A DNA stretch of 64,000 bases, taken from positions 1 through 64,000 of the forward strand of contig JANYHK010000041.1 in assembly GCA_025359105.1 (NCBI GenBank), in the 5' to 3' direction. The position numbers and the translations under genes were made by a program. Source of the DNA: Myxococcales bacterium (lineage in GTDB: Bacteria > Myxococcota_A > Polyangia > Polyangiales > Polyangiaceae). The first letter of the stretch is position 1. The number at the start of each line of letters is the position of its first letter. This document shows positions 8,179 to 16,406 of the stretch, piece after piece. The notes under the pieces are model-generated. The model saw nothing but the letters and a program-made list of their open reading frames with translations, had not been told where the DNA came from and did no database searches.

Positions 8179-9567
8179 ATGAACCTACGGCTCTCGCTCG
8201 GGGCGCTCGCCGCCCTCGTCGCGATGTCCCGCGGCGCGCGCGCGGACGATCTGCAGATCCCCTTCACCAAGTCGCAGCTCCCCAACGGGCTCACCGTGAT
8301 CTTGCACGAGGATCACACCATCCCGACGGTGGTGGTGAACGTCTCGTACACGACGGGATCGCGCATGGAGCAGCCGAAGCGCACCGGCTTCGCCCACCTC
8401 TTCGAGCACCTCATGTTCATGGGGACCAAGCGCGTTCCCACCAAGGCGTTCGACGGGTGGATGGAGGCCGCGGGTGGCTGGAACAACGCGTCGACGAGCG
8501 AGGACCGGACCGACTACTACGACGTGGGCCCGCCGACGTCGCTCGATCTGCTCCTCTGGCTCGAGGCCGATCGCCTGCGCGATCTCGGGCCGCTCATGAC
8601 GCTCGAGAAGCTGAACGCCCAGCGCGACGTCGTGCGCAACGAGCGGCGGCAGACGAGCGAGAACACGCCGTACGGCAAGGTGGAGCTGCGCCTGCCCGAG
8701 CTCCTCTACGCCGAGGGCCACCCGTACCATCACCCCGTCATTGGTTCCCACGAGGACCTCGAGGCGGCGACGGTGGACGACGTGAAGCAGTTCTTCGCGA
8801 CCTGGTACGATCCCGCGAACGCGTCGCTCGTCGTCGCCGGCGACTTCGATCCCAAGGCGGCGCTCCAGAAGGTGCAGAAGGCGTTCGGCGGAATCCCGTC
8901 GCACGGAAAACCCAAGGATCCGGGCGCCCCCGGCTTCGACCCCAACGTCTCGACGCTCGCGGCCGTCGTGCGCGAGACGCTGCGCGACGACGTCGAGCTC
9001 CCCAAGGTGGTGATGGCCTGGCAGTCCCCCAAGCACTTCGCGCCGGGCGACGCCGAGCTCGATCTGCTCTCGAGCGTCCTCGCCAACGGAAAGGCCAGTC
9101 GCCTCTACCAGGCGCTCGTCTACGAGCAGAAGCTCGCGCAGAACGTGGAGGCCTTCCAGGCCTCGGGCGTGCTCGGCTCGCGCTTCATGGTCGGCGTCAT
9201 CGCGCGGCCCGGCGTGTCGCTCGACAAGGTCGAGGCCGCGGTCGACAAGGAGCTCGCCAAGGTGCGGACCGAGCGCGTCCAGGACGAGGAGCTCTCCCGC
9301 GCGAAGAACGGCTTCGAGTCACAGTTCGTCCACGGCCTCGAGGGGGTGCGGCAGCGCGCGGCCATCCTGAACCTCTACCAGACGGAGCTCGACGATCCCG
9401 GCTTCGTGCAGAAGGACCTGGATCGGTACCGGAAGGCGACGACCGACGGCATCAAGGACATCGCCGCGCGCACGCTCGATCCGAACAAGCGCGTCATTTT
9501 GAGGATCCTGCCGCGCGAGAAGGCGGACAAGCAAGGCAAGCATGACAAGCCGGCAGGTAAGAAGTGA
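8179..9567 (+). CDS. Secreted M16 family zinc metallopeptidase (catalytic member)
   Basis: A pitrilysin/insulinase-family zinc peptidase, 462 residues. An N-terminal signal peptide ends near SRGARA (residues 17-22), so it is exported. The inverted zinc motif HLFEH is at 73-77, and the third ligand Glu is at 155 in NERR, the usual separation for the family. The second M16 homologous domain follows (GRYEQ-type region around FYRxW: FFATWYDPANASLVVAGD). It overlaps the next gene by GTGA and probably forms a heterodimer with that non-catalytic M16 protein. Its likely role is cleavage of peptides in the periplasm. Confidence 0.93.
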   Translation: MNLRLSLGALAALVAMSRGARADDLQIPFTKSQLPNGLTVILHEDHTIPTVVVNVSYTTGSRMEQPKRTGFAHLFEHLMFMGTKRVPTKAFDGWMEAAGGWNNASTSEDRTDYYDVGPPTSLDLLLWLEADRLRDLGPLMTLEKLNAQRDVVRNERRQTSENTPYGKVELRLPELLYAEGHPYHHPVIGSHEDLEAATVDDVKQFFATWYDPANASLVVAGDFDPKAALQKVQKAFGGIPSHGKPKDPGAPGFDPNVSTLAAVVRETLRDDVELPKVVMAWQSPKHFAPGDAELDLLSSVLANGKASRLYQALVYEQKLAQNVEAFQASGVLGSRFMVGVIARPGVSLDKVEAAVDKELAKVRTERVQDEELSRAKNGFESQFVHGLEGVRQRAAILNLYQTELDDPGFVQKDLDRYRKATTDGIKDIAARTLDPNKRVILRILPREKADKQGKHDKPAGKK

Positions 9568-11093
9568 GCCGCGCCGGCCGATTTGCTCTGCCGCTCGCGC
9601 TCCTCGGCGCGCTGGCGTGCGGTCCCAAGCCGATCTCGAATCCTCCGCTCAAGCCGCCGACGCCGGAGCCGCCGCCGCCGGCGACTGTGACGCTGCCGCC
9701 CGAGACCGATCCGCTGGGACCGAAACCAGAGGCCGCCGCGCCCGCCCCGTTCGCTCCCCCTACGCCGACGGTCTACACGACGTCGAGCGGCCTCACCGTC
9801 TGGCTCGTCGAGCGGCACACACTACCGCTCGTGGCGATGACGATCTCCGTGTCGTCCGGCGCGTCGTCCGATCCCAAGGGCAAGCACGGGCTCGCTTGGA
9901 TCACGGCGAACATGCTCGACGAAGGCGCGGGGCAGCTCGGCGCCATCGCCCTCGCCAAGCAGGTCGAGTCGCTCGGCGCGAGCCTGCGCACCGGCGCGAG
10001 CCTCGACTACGCGCACGCGTCGCTCAGCGTCGTGAAGAAGAACCTCGCGCCGGCGTTCGCGCTCCTGGCCGACGTCGTCGCGCGTCCGCGATTCGATGCG
10101 ATCGAGTGGAAGCGCGTGCACGAGCTCTGGGTAAACGATCTCGCGGCGCGGGCGCGAGAGCCGCAGAGCGTCGCTCAGATCGTCGCGATGCGCGCGCTCT
10201 ATGGCGACGGCGCATACGGTCACCCGGTCGATGGGCTCGCGGCGTCGGCCAAGAGCGCGTCGCTCGCCGACGTGAAAGGCTTCTACAAGGCGACGTGGCG
10301 CCCCGACGTCGCGACCCTGGTCGTCGTGGGGGACGTGACGCGCGCGGAGCTCGATCCTCTCCTCGCCGCGGGGCTCGGCGAATGGAAGGCTCCGGCCACC
10401 GCGAAGCCGGCGTTGCTCACCCCGCCGCCCCCGCCGCCGCCTGCCACCAAGAGCGGCACGTGGCCGCGCGTCGCGATCGTCGATCGCGCGGACGCCCCGC
10501 AGTCGGTCATCGCGCTCGTCCGGGCAGGGCGGCCCGCTGGCGATGCCGACGCGCCCGTCCTCACGCGCGTCAACATCGCGCTAGGTGGCTCGTTCACCTC
10601 ACGCCTGAACCAGGATCTGCGCGAGGAGCACGGCTGGAGCTACGGCGCCGGCACGCGCGTGACGCTGCTCCGCGGCATGGGCTCGATCCTCGCGTCCGCC
10701 GCCGTGCAGACCGAGCACACCGGTGACGCGCTGCGCGCGCTCGTGAAGGACATGGAGGAGTTCGCGCGAACGGGCCTGACCGAAGAAGAGGTCCTGAAGA
10801 CGCGCTTCGTGGCGCGCGGCGAGCTGGTCGACATGTTCGAGTCGTCCGAGAGCGCGGCGATGCGCCTCGCGCGCGACGCGGCGCTGGGGCTGGGGCCGGA
10901 CTACGAGCCCAAGGCCAGCGTCCGCCGCGACACCGCAAGCAAGGACGAGCTCGCGCGCGCGGTCCGCGACTTCGATCCGAAGGACGGCTACGTCGTCGTC
11001 GTCGGGCCTCGGTCCAAGCTCGACAAGCAGCTCGCCGCGATCGGCATCGACGCGTTCGACGTCCGTGACGCCGAAGGCAAGCCGCTCAAGTAA
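9564..11093 (+). CDS. M16 family peptidase-like lipoprotein lacking the zinc motif
   Basis: A 509-residue partner of the upstream M16 peptidase. The signal ends in LGALACG, a good lipobox, and a Pro-rich linker runs to about residue 65. The M16 fold is clear (VWLVERHTLPLVAMTISVSSGASSDP, then FYKATWRPDVATLVVVGDV and LREEHGWSYGAGTRV). Where HxxEH should be, the sequence reads LAWITANMLDEG, so zinc binding is lost. M16B proteins often work as an active/inactive heterodimer, and the GTGA overlap fits this. The lipobox suggests that the pair is held at a membrane. Confidence 0.9.
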   Translation: MSRAGRFALPLALLGALACGPKPISNPPLKPPTPEPPPPATVTLPPETDPLGPKPEAAAPAPFAPPTPTVYTTSSGLTVWLVERHTLPLVAMTISVSSGASSDPKGKHGLAWITANMLDEGAGQLGAIALAKQVESLGASLRTGASLDYAHASLSVVKKNLAPAFALLADVVARPRFDAIEWKRVHELWVNDLAARAREPQSVAQIVAMRALYGDGAYGHPVDGLAASAKSASLADVKGFYKATWRPDVATLVVVGDVTRAELDPLLAAGLGEWKAPATAKPALLTPPPPPPPATKSGTWPRVAIVDRADAPQSVIALVRAGRPAGDADAPVLTRVNIALGGSFTSRLNQDLREEHGWSYGAGTRVTLLRGMGSILASAAVQTEHTGDALRALVKDMEEFARTGLTEEEVLKTRFVARGELVDMFESSESAAMRLARDAALGLGPDYEPKASVRRDTASKDELARAVRDFDPKDGYVVVVGPRSKLDKQLAAIGIDAFDVRDAEGKPLK

Positions 11094-11099
11094 CGTGGG

Positions 11100-12134
11100 T
11101 CAGAAGGTCCCCGACGCGAGCGGCATCCAGAGGGTGGGCGCGGCGGGGATCGGATCCGACGCTCGGAGCTCGGCCGTGCGCTTGAAGGCGTCGAGCGGTC
11201 GCGCTTGCGGCGCCTGGTCTTGCCCTGACTCGCGCTCGTTCGACTGGGAGAGGCCCGTGCGCCAGTTCTTGACCATCATCGCGCCGCCGATGATCGCGGC
11301 GGCGGTGCCGGGGATGAGCATCACGAGGCCGACACCGCGGATGGTGCTGCCCGTCGCGCGCGAGCTGTCGCACGAGTGCGCGTTGCCGCTGTAGAGGCCG
11401 GAGCAACTCTGGTTGGCGACCAGCGAGCCGACCAGCGCGAGGTAGAGGCCGTACCCGTCGAGCACCAGCCCGAGCCCGCCGATGCCGGCGCCCACCCACC
11501 ACGCGCGCTTCGTGGCCGCGTCCACCTTCAGGTCGACGTGCCCGCCCTCGGCGCCCTGCAGGCGAAACTCGCTGGTGGCGCGCACGCCGGCGCCGCTCAG
11601 TCGGTAGGTGTCGCCGAGCGGCAGCTCCTCGTCGCACGGCGACGTGCACGCCGGCACCCACGTCTCGGCGCCCTGGGGGCGGCGGTCGAGGAGAATCGTC
11701 TGTTCGCTCGTGATGTGGACGCGAACGAGCGGTCCACGCTTCGGCGTGTCGGGCAGCGGCTGCGGCGCGGGCACTGCGGCAGGGTCCGTGGTCCGCTGCG
11801 CGCCGATCTCGAGGTGGTCGACCGCGGCCCACGGGATGCGCCGGATTTCTCCAGTCGGCATCGCGAGCGTGACGTGGTCGCCGGGCGCGCTCTCGACGAC
11901 CGAGCCGCGCACGAGGCCGCCCGACGTCAGGAATACCGTGTCGGGAACGTAGCCCAGCGGGACGACGGGCTGGACGGTCGCCGGCGGCGCAGCCTCAGGT
12001 GCAGCAGGCGCAGCAGGTGCCGTAGGTGCAGAGGGAAGCGGCGGCAGCTCGTCGTCCGCGCGCGCCGCGGCCGTCGTCGCGATGGGCGCGAGCACGGCGG
12101 CGACGATGACGACGAGAGACCTGATCTGCCGCAT
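11100..12134 (-). CDS. Membrane protein with N-terminal beta module and PEGA-like domain (paralogue A)
   Basis: A 344-residue protein with a signal peptide ending ARA and a Pro/Ala linker. A small beta module follows (DTVFLTSGGLVRGSVVES ... IPWAAVDHLEIG), then a PEGA-like domain (LLDRRP, a CTSPCDEEL cysteine pair). Two hydrophobic segments (WWVGAGIGGLGLVLDGYGLY and GVGLVMLIPGTAAAIIGGAMMV) flank a short loop with two Cys. The next upstream gene encodes the same domain order, so these are tandem paralogues. Its 3' end is 6 bases from the convergent M16 gene. Function unknown; surface carbohydrate or peptidoglycan contact is suggested only by the PEGA-like part. Confidence 0.82.
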   Translation of the reverse strand: MRQIRSLVVIVAAVLAPIATTAAARADDELPPLPSAPTAPAAPAAPEAAPPATVQPVVPLGYVPDTVFLTSGGLVRGSVVESAPGDHVTLAMPTGEIRRIPWAAVDHLEIGAQRTTDPAAVPAPQPLPDTPKRGPLVRVHITSEQTILLDRRPQGAETWVPACTSPCDEELPLGDTYRLSGAGVRATSEFRLQGAEGGHVDLKVDAATKRAWWVGAGIGGLGLVLDGYGLYLALVGSLVANQSCSGLYSGNAHSCDSSRATGSTIRGVGLVMLIPGTAAAIIGGAMMVKNWRTGLSQSNERESGQDQAPQARPLDAFKRTAELRASDPIPAAPTLWMPLASGTF

Positions 12135-12141
12135 GATTCGC

Positions 12142-13209
12142 TCAGAAGCTCCGGCTGAAGATCGGGAAGATGGGCGTGACCGGCGCGAGCTTGTCCGTCG
12201 CGCTGGGCTCGCGGAAGTTGGGCAGGCGCTTGAAAGCGTTGTCGCTGTTCGCGACGCCCGGCACGTCGAAGAGCCGCGCGGCCTTGGCGGGGGACTGCAC
12301 CTCCTGCGATTCGCCCGTGCGCCAGTTCGCGAGGATGATGATGCCGCCGACGGCCATCGTCACGAGCCCGCCGAGCATCAGGACGACGCCGACGGTGGTG
12401 CCGCCGCTGTTGTCTTTGCAGACGGAGTTGATGTTCGAGTTCGTGCAGCTCGCCGCGGCGGCGATGGCCACGATGTACACGCCGATGATGATGGCGAGGA
12501 GACCGGCGCCCGCGACGACGATGCCCGCGGTGCGCGAGATCCGGGTCGCTGGCGCCACCTTCACGACGACGCGCTGGCCGGGTTGGCCATCGAGCTCGAA
12601 CTCGCTCGACGCCCAGATTCCATCACCGACGATCCGGTAGTCGTTGTTCAGCGGGAGCTGGACGTCGCACGGACTCTCGCACGCCGTCACCCACGGCTGG
12701 TCCTCGCCGGGGTTGCGGCGGTCGAGCGTGATCGGGCGCGAGGTCTCGATGTGGACGAGCACCGTGGGCCCGCTCATGGGCGCCGTGGAGTTCGGCATCT
12801 TCTGGATCGGCGCACCGGCGGGGACCGCTGTGGCTGCCGCGGGGGCGCCGCCGCGCTCGATGTGGTGGATCTCCGCCCACTGGACGATCGCGCTCTGGCC
12901 GCTCGGCAGCTGCACCGTGGCGTGGTCGTTCGGGAGCACCTCCACGAGCGTCCCGCGGAGCATGCCTCCGTTCTTGAGCACGACCGTGTCCGGGGCGCCG
13001 GCAACCTGGGTGCCGGCCGCGGGGGCTGGGGCCACCTGAACGGGCTGCGCGCCGTACTGGACGGGCTGGCTCGTGTTGTAGGGCACCGGTTGGACCGGCG
13101 CCGAATGGGTAGGCTGGACCGGCGGCGCCGCCTGCGCGAAGCAGGGGGTGCTGATCAAGACGAAGTGCAACGCCGCGACGAGCGCGAGCATGAGCGAAGC
13201 CGTACGCAT
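12142..13209 (-). CDS. Membrane protein with N-terminal beta module and PEGA-like domain (paralogue B)
   Basis: A 355-residue paralogue of the downstream gene. The ATG at 13209 gives a clean signal peptide (MRTASLMLALVAALHFVLIS, then CFAQ). Next come a Pro/Gln/Val linker, the beta module (DTVVLKNGGMLRGTLVEV ... VQWAEIHHIERG), a PEGA-like domain (TLDRRNPG, ACESPCDVQLPL) and two hydrophobic segments. The gap to paralogue A is 7 bases, so they are probably one operon. An in-frame start at 13332 would add a tail without signal character and is less likely. Function unknown. Confidence 0.82.
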   Translation of the reverse strand: MRTASLMLALVAALHFVLISTPCFAQAAPPVQPTHSAPVQPVPYNTSQPVQYGAQPVQVAPAPAAGTQVAGAPDTVVLKNGGMLRGTLVEVLPNDHATVQLPSGQSAIVQWAEIHHIERGGAPAAATAVPAGAPIQKMPNSTAPMSGPTVLVHIETSRPITLDRRNPGEDQPWVTACESPCDVQLPLNNDYRIVGDGIWASSEFELDGQPGQRVVVKVAPATRISRTAGIVVAGAGLLAIIIGVYIVAIAAAASCTNSNINSVCKDNSGGTTVGVVLMLGGLVTMAVGGIIILANWRTGESQEVQSPAKAARLFDVPGVANSDNAFKRLPNFREPSATDKLAPVTPIFPIFSRSF

Positions 13210-13452
13210 TCGAGTCCCTCCGCTGCACGGAGCACCCACCCGGGTCTCGGTCGGCAGCCGCAGTGAGGCTTGCACGACGTGAACCACGAAGAAAAGCTCT
13301 ATTTTTCGTCGCGTTTGCGCGGCGAACCCCATCCGGAGAGACGCTTCGTTCGCAGGGCCCCCATGAATCCCCGTTCACACCCGCGGCAAGGGGCGCCCGT
13401 CACGGCCGACGGCCGCACGCCGGGGGAGAACGTGCTATGTCCCGGCCCCGTG

Positions 13453-13893
13453 ATGGATATCGCCCTCGCTCCTGGCGCCGACGAGAATGGCCTGGCGGTC
13501 ATGCTCTCGCAGCTCGTGCGCCAGAACCTCGAGACGAATCCGCACAAGATGCCGGATTTCGAGGCTCTTTCCGGCGTCATCGCCATCGTGGCCGAGGACG
13601 CGGAGGTCGCGCTGACCCTCTGCTTCGACCGCGGCGACCTGCGCATCCACGACGGCGTCCTCGGCGTGCCCGACGTGGTCATCTACGGCACCTCCGACAC
13701 CATCATGGCCCTGTCGAACATGCCCCTGAACCGTCAGGGCCTCCCCATCCCGCGCCGCGACGACAAGGCCGGCCAGGAGCTCGTCCGATCGGTCTTCCGC
13801 GCCCTCTTCCGCCGCCAGTTCCGGATCGAGGGGATGCTCTTTCACCTGCCGATGCTCATGCATCTGACGAAGGTCATGAGCGTGAATGGCTGA
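13453..13893 (+). CDS. SCP2-like (sterol-carrier-type) protein, putative
   Basis: A 146-residue protein, cytoplasmic by appearance. The pattern of a beta sheet with DGVLGVPDVVIYGTSDTIMAL and a later helix resembles the SCP2 lipid-binding fold, but the match is by eye and weak. The start is uncertain: ATG at 13453, GTG at 13432 (with GGGGGAG close upstream) and ATG at 13363 are all in frame. The conserved-looking part begins at MDIALAPGADENG. It ends 109 bases before rpsP on the same strand, with a candidate promoter between them. Confidence 0.65.
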   Translation: MDIALAPGADENGLAVMLSQLVRQNLETNPHKMPDFEALSGVIAIVAEDAEVALTLCFDRGDLRIHDGVLGVPDVVIYGTSDTIMALSNMPLNRQGLPIPRRDDKAGQELVRSVFRALFRRQFRIEGMLFHLPMLMHLTKVMSVNG

Positions 13894-13899
13894 AGCCGC

Positions 13900-13928
13900 T
13901 TGACCCGGGCCAATGTTACCCGTAGGTT
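13900..13928 (+). promoter_or_regulatory. Candidate promoter of the rpsP-khpA-rimM-trmD operon
   Basis: TTGACC (5 of 6 to the -35 consensus) is followed after 17 bases by TAGGTT (3 of 6 to the -10), about 75 bases before the rpsP ATG. A second AT-rich stretch (CTAATTCTATTTAAGG) lies at 13974-13989 and includes AAGGA, the likely Shine-Dalgarno for rpsP. Motif evidence only. Confidence 0.35.
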
Positions 13929-14002
13929 GCGCCGCCCCGAGTGGCAGTAGCGCGCCGATGCTGGCGCGGTGTGCTAATTCTATTTAAGGAAGAAACGTTC
14001 CC

Positions 14003-14281
14003 ATGGCTGTCCACATCCGTCTCGCCCGCGCCGGCGCCAAGAAGAGCCCCTTTTACCGGCTCGTCGTCACCGATCACCGCAGCCCGCGCGGCGGCCGCTT
14101 CCTCGAGAACATCGGAACGTTCGACCCGTCGAGCCCGTCCGGTCTCCTCACGTTCGACGCCGCGCGCCTCGAGCACTGGAAGAAGAATGGCGCCACGCCG
14201 TCCGACACCGTGAAGCACCTCATCAAGGCCGCCCTCAAGGCAGCCGCCGCGGCCCCCGCCGCCGACGCCAACAAGAAATAA
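14003..14281 (+). CDS. rpsP: 30S ribosomal protein S16
   Basis: Small-subunit ribosomal protein bS16, 92 residues. The N-terminus MAVHIRLARAGAKKSPFYRLVV and the RGGRFLENIGTFDP motif are diagnostic. The C-terminus is an Ala/Lys-rich tail, common in high-GC bacteria. It is the first gene of the conserved rpsP-khpA-rimM-trmD cluster, and AAGGA lies 12 bases upstream of the start. Binds 16S rRNA during 30S assembly. Confidence 0.98.
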   Translation: MAVHIRLARAGAKKSPFYRLVVTDHRSPRGGRFLENIGTFDPSSPSGLLTFDAARLEHWKKNGATPSDTVKHLIKAALKAAAAAPAADANKK

Positions 14282-14320
14282 ACCCGCCGTTCCGCTCCAG
14301 TTTCTGCGGGAAAGCTATCC

Positions 14321-14557
14321 ATGGCATTGAAAGAGCTGATTCGTGCGATCGCCATCGAGCTCGTAGATCACCCCGATCAAGTGGTCGTGACCGAGATCGC
14401 GGGCGAGCACAACAGTCTCATCGAGCTGCGCGTCGCGAAAGAGGACGTCGGCAAGGTCATCGGCAAGGAAGGTCGCACCGCGCAGTCGATGCGGACGATC
14501 CTCACCGCCGTGTCGACCAAGCTGGGCCGCCGAGCGCATCTCGACATCGTCGACTGA
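14321..14557 (+). CDS. khpA: KhpA-family KH-domain RNA-binding protein
   Basis: A 78-residue single KH-domain protein. The RNA-binding GXXG loop is seen in VGKVIGKEGRTAQSMR, after the LRVAKEDVGK strand-turn. Length and position between rpsP and rimM match KhpA/YlqC proteins. KhpA usually pairs with KhpB to bind RNA in the cytoplasm; no khpB is in this window. It stops one base before the GTG of rimM. Confidence 0.93.
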   Translation: MALKELIRAIAIELVDHPDQVVVTEIAGEHNSLIELRVAKEDVGKVIGKEGRTAQSMRTILTAVSTKLGRRAHLDIVD

Positions 14558-14558
14558 C

Positions 14559-15083
14559 GTGAAGGCGCCCGAGACGTGGGTGCCTCTCGCGGAGGTCGCG
14601 CGCCCTCACGGCGTGCGCGGTGAGCTGCGCCTGAAGCTGTTCAACAAGGACAGCGACGTGCTCCTGCACCAGGAGGAAGTGCTCGTGCGCCTGAAAGACG
14701 GCGTAGAGCAGGAGGTCTCGATCGATCGCGCGCGCCGCGCCGATCAGGCGATCCTCATGAAGCTCCACTCGGTCGACAGTCGCGACCGCGCCGACGAGCT
14801 CCGCGGCGCGCTCGTCTGCGTCCGGCGGGCCGACTTCCCGGCGCCGGAGGACGGCGAGTTCTATGCGTGCGACGTGCTCGGCGCGCAGGTCGTCCACCAA
14901 GGCGCGCCGCTCGGTACGGTGCGCGATCTCAAGAGCTACCCGACCGTCGACGTGCTCGTCGTGCGCGCCGAGGACGGTGGCAAGGATTACGAGGTTCCCC
15001 TCGTCGACGCGATCGTCGAGACGATGGATCTGCCGGGTGAAACGATCACCCTGAAGACGCTCGAAGGGGTCCTTCGGGAATGA
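14559..15083 (+). CDS. rimM: Ribosome maturation factor RimM
   Basis: 16S rRNA processing protein of 174 residues that binds S19 during 30S maturation. It begins with GTG. The N-terminal RimM barrel has VPLAEVARPHGVRGELRLKLFN, and the PRC-barrel C-terminal half has GEFYACDVLGAQVV and the YEVPLVDAIVETMDL stretch. It sits one base after khpA and overlaps trmD by four bases (ATGA). Confidence 0.97.
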   Translation: MKAPETWVPLAEVARPHGVRGELRLKLFNKDSDVLLHQEEVLVRLKDGVEQEVSIDRARRADQAILMKLHSVDSRDRADELRGALVCVRRADFPAPEDGEFYACDVLGAQVVHQGAPLGTVRDLKSYPTVDVLVVRAEDGGKDYEVPLVDAIVETMDLPGETITLKTLEGVLRE

Positions 15084-15802
15084 GGGTCGACGTCGTCACG
15101 CTCTTTCCGGAGCTATTCGAGGGGTTCATCAAGACGAGCTTCGTCGGGCGCGCGCAGACGGGCGGGCAGCTGGCGGTGCGTTTCCGGAGCCCCCGCGACT
15201 TCGGGCTGGGCAAGCACAAGAGCGTCGACGACACGCCGTACGGCGGCGGCAGCGGCATGGTCATGCGGGTGGACGTGCTCGTCGCGGCGATGGAGTCGCT
15301 GGACGCGGACGCCCCGGCAGGCGTGCGCGCGCGCCGGGCGCTCATGACGCCACAGGGCGTGCCGTTCGACCAGGCGGCGGCCGTGCGCCTCGCGAAGGAG
15401 CCGGCGCTCATGCTCGTCTGCGGGCGGTACGAGGGTTTCGACGAGCGCGTGCGCGCCCACGTCGACGAGGAGATCTCTCTCGGCGACTTCGTGATGACGG
15501 GCGGCGAGGTGTCCGCGATGGCGATCATCGAGGCCACCGTGCGCCTGCTCCCCGGCGTGCTCGGAAACGAGGACTCCACCCGCGAGGAGTCGCACGCCCC
15601 GGAGACGGGGCTGCTCGAGTACCCGCAGTACACGCGGCCGCCGGAGTTCCGCGACGCGCCGGTCCCCGAGGTCCTGCAGGGCGGTAACCACGCCGAGATC
15701 GCGAAGTGGCGGCGCGCGCAGGCCCTCGCGCGCACGGAGGTCCGCCGGCCCGATCTCGCCGCGCGCGCGAAGGCGAGCGCGAAAGCCAAGGGGACGACGT
15801 GA
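15080..15802 (+). CDS. trmD: tRNA (guanine(37)-N1)-methyltransferase
   Basis: Methylates G37 of tRNAs with SAM; SPOUT-fold enzyme of 240 residues. Diagnostic parts are the N-terminus MRVDVVTLFPELFEGF, the DDTPYGGGSGMVMR loop, the knot motifs LVCGRYEGFDERV and SLGDFVMTGGE, and the C-terminal RPPEFRDAPVPEVLQGGNHAEI. It overlaps rimM by ATGA and the next SPOUT gene by GTGA. The C-terminal Ala/Lys tail is slightly extended. Confidence 0.98.
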   Translation: MRVDVVTLFPELFEGFIKTSFVGRAQTGGQLAVRFRSPRDFGLGKHKSVDDTPYGGGSGMVMRVDVLVAAMESLDADAPAGVRARRALMTPQGVPFDQAAAVRLAKEPALMLVCGRYEGFDERVRAHVDEEISLGDFVMTGGEVSAMAIIEATVRLLPGVLGNEDSTREESHAPETGLLEYPQYTRPPEFRDAPVPEVLQGGNHAEIAKWRRAQALARTEVRRPDLAARAKASAKAKGTT

Positions 15803-16356
15803 GGCGCGTCGCGATCGCGCTCGTGCACTTCCCGGTGCTCGACGCGCAGAAGAAGATCGTCACGACCGCGATCACGAACCTCGACGTCCACGACCTGGCC
15901 CGCAGCGCGAGGACGTTCGGGTGCAGCGACTACTTCCTCGTCCACCCGATCGACGCCCAGCGCGAGCTCGTCGGCAAGATCACCCACCACTGGCTCGAGG
16001 GTTCGAGCGGCAAGCGCATCCCCGATCGCAAGGTGGCGCTGGCGCTCGTGCGCGCCGTTCCGTCGCTCGCCGACGCCTATGCGGCGCTGGGCGGGCGCGA
16101 AGCGATCGAGGTGTGGGTCACCGCCGCGCGCGAGGTGGCGCCGCCGATCAGCCTCGCCGACGGCCGCGCCCGCATCGCGACGGAGGGCAAGCCCGTGCTC
16201 ATCGTGTTCGGGACGGGGTGGGGCCTCGCGCCCGCCGTGATCGACGAGGCCGATCAGACGCTCGCGTCGATCCGCTCCGCGACACCATCGGGCTACAACC
16301 ACCTCAGCGTGCGGGCGGCCTGCGCGATCACGCTCGATCGTCTGCTCGGGGGGTAA
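15799..16356 (+). CDS. SPOUT-like RNA methyltransferase (COG4752 type)
   Basis: A 185-residue protein whose GTG overlaps the trmD stop. It resembles the small conserved SPOUT-like proteins often found directly after trmD in deltaproteobacteria-type operons. Seen are AIALVHFPVLDAQKKIVTTAITNLDVHDLARSARTFG at the N-terminus, a SAM-loop-like LIVFGTGWGLAP, and SATPSGYNHLSVRAACAITLDRLLG at the end, which matches a trefoil-knot closing helix. The RNA substrate is unknown. In related operons rplS often follows; here it does not. Confidence 0.88.
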   Translation: MRRVAIALVHFPVLDAQKKIVTTAITNLDVHDLARSARTFGCSDYFLVHPIDAQRELVGKITHHWLEGSSGKRIPDRKVALALVRAVPSLADAYAALGGREAIEVWVTAAREVAPPISLADGRARIATEGKPVLIVFGTGWGLAPAVIDEADQTLASIRSATPSGYNHLSVRAACAITLDRLLGG

Positions 16357-16406
16357 GCAGGGGGGGCTGGCCCGCGCGCTCGATGTGAACGGCGGCCTTC
16401 AGCCGG

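Noticed and set aside
9542-10726. Plus-strand 394-codon frame in the M16 region
   Set aside because: Arg-rich shadow of the second M16 gene in another frame.
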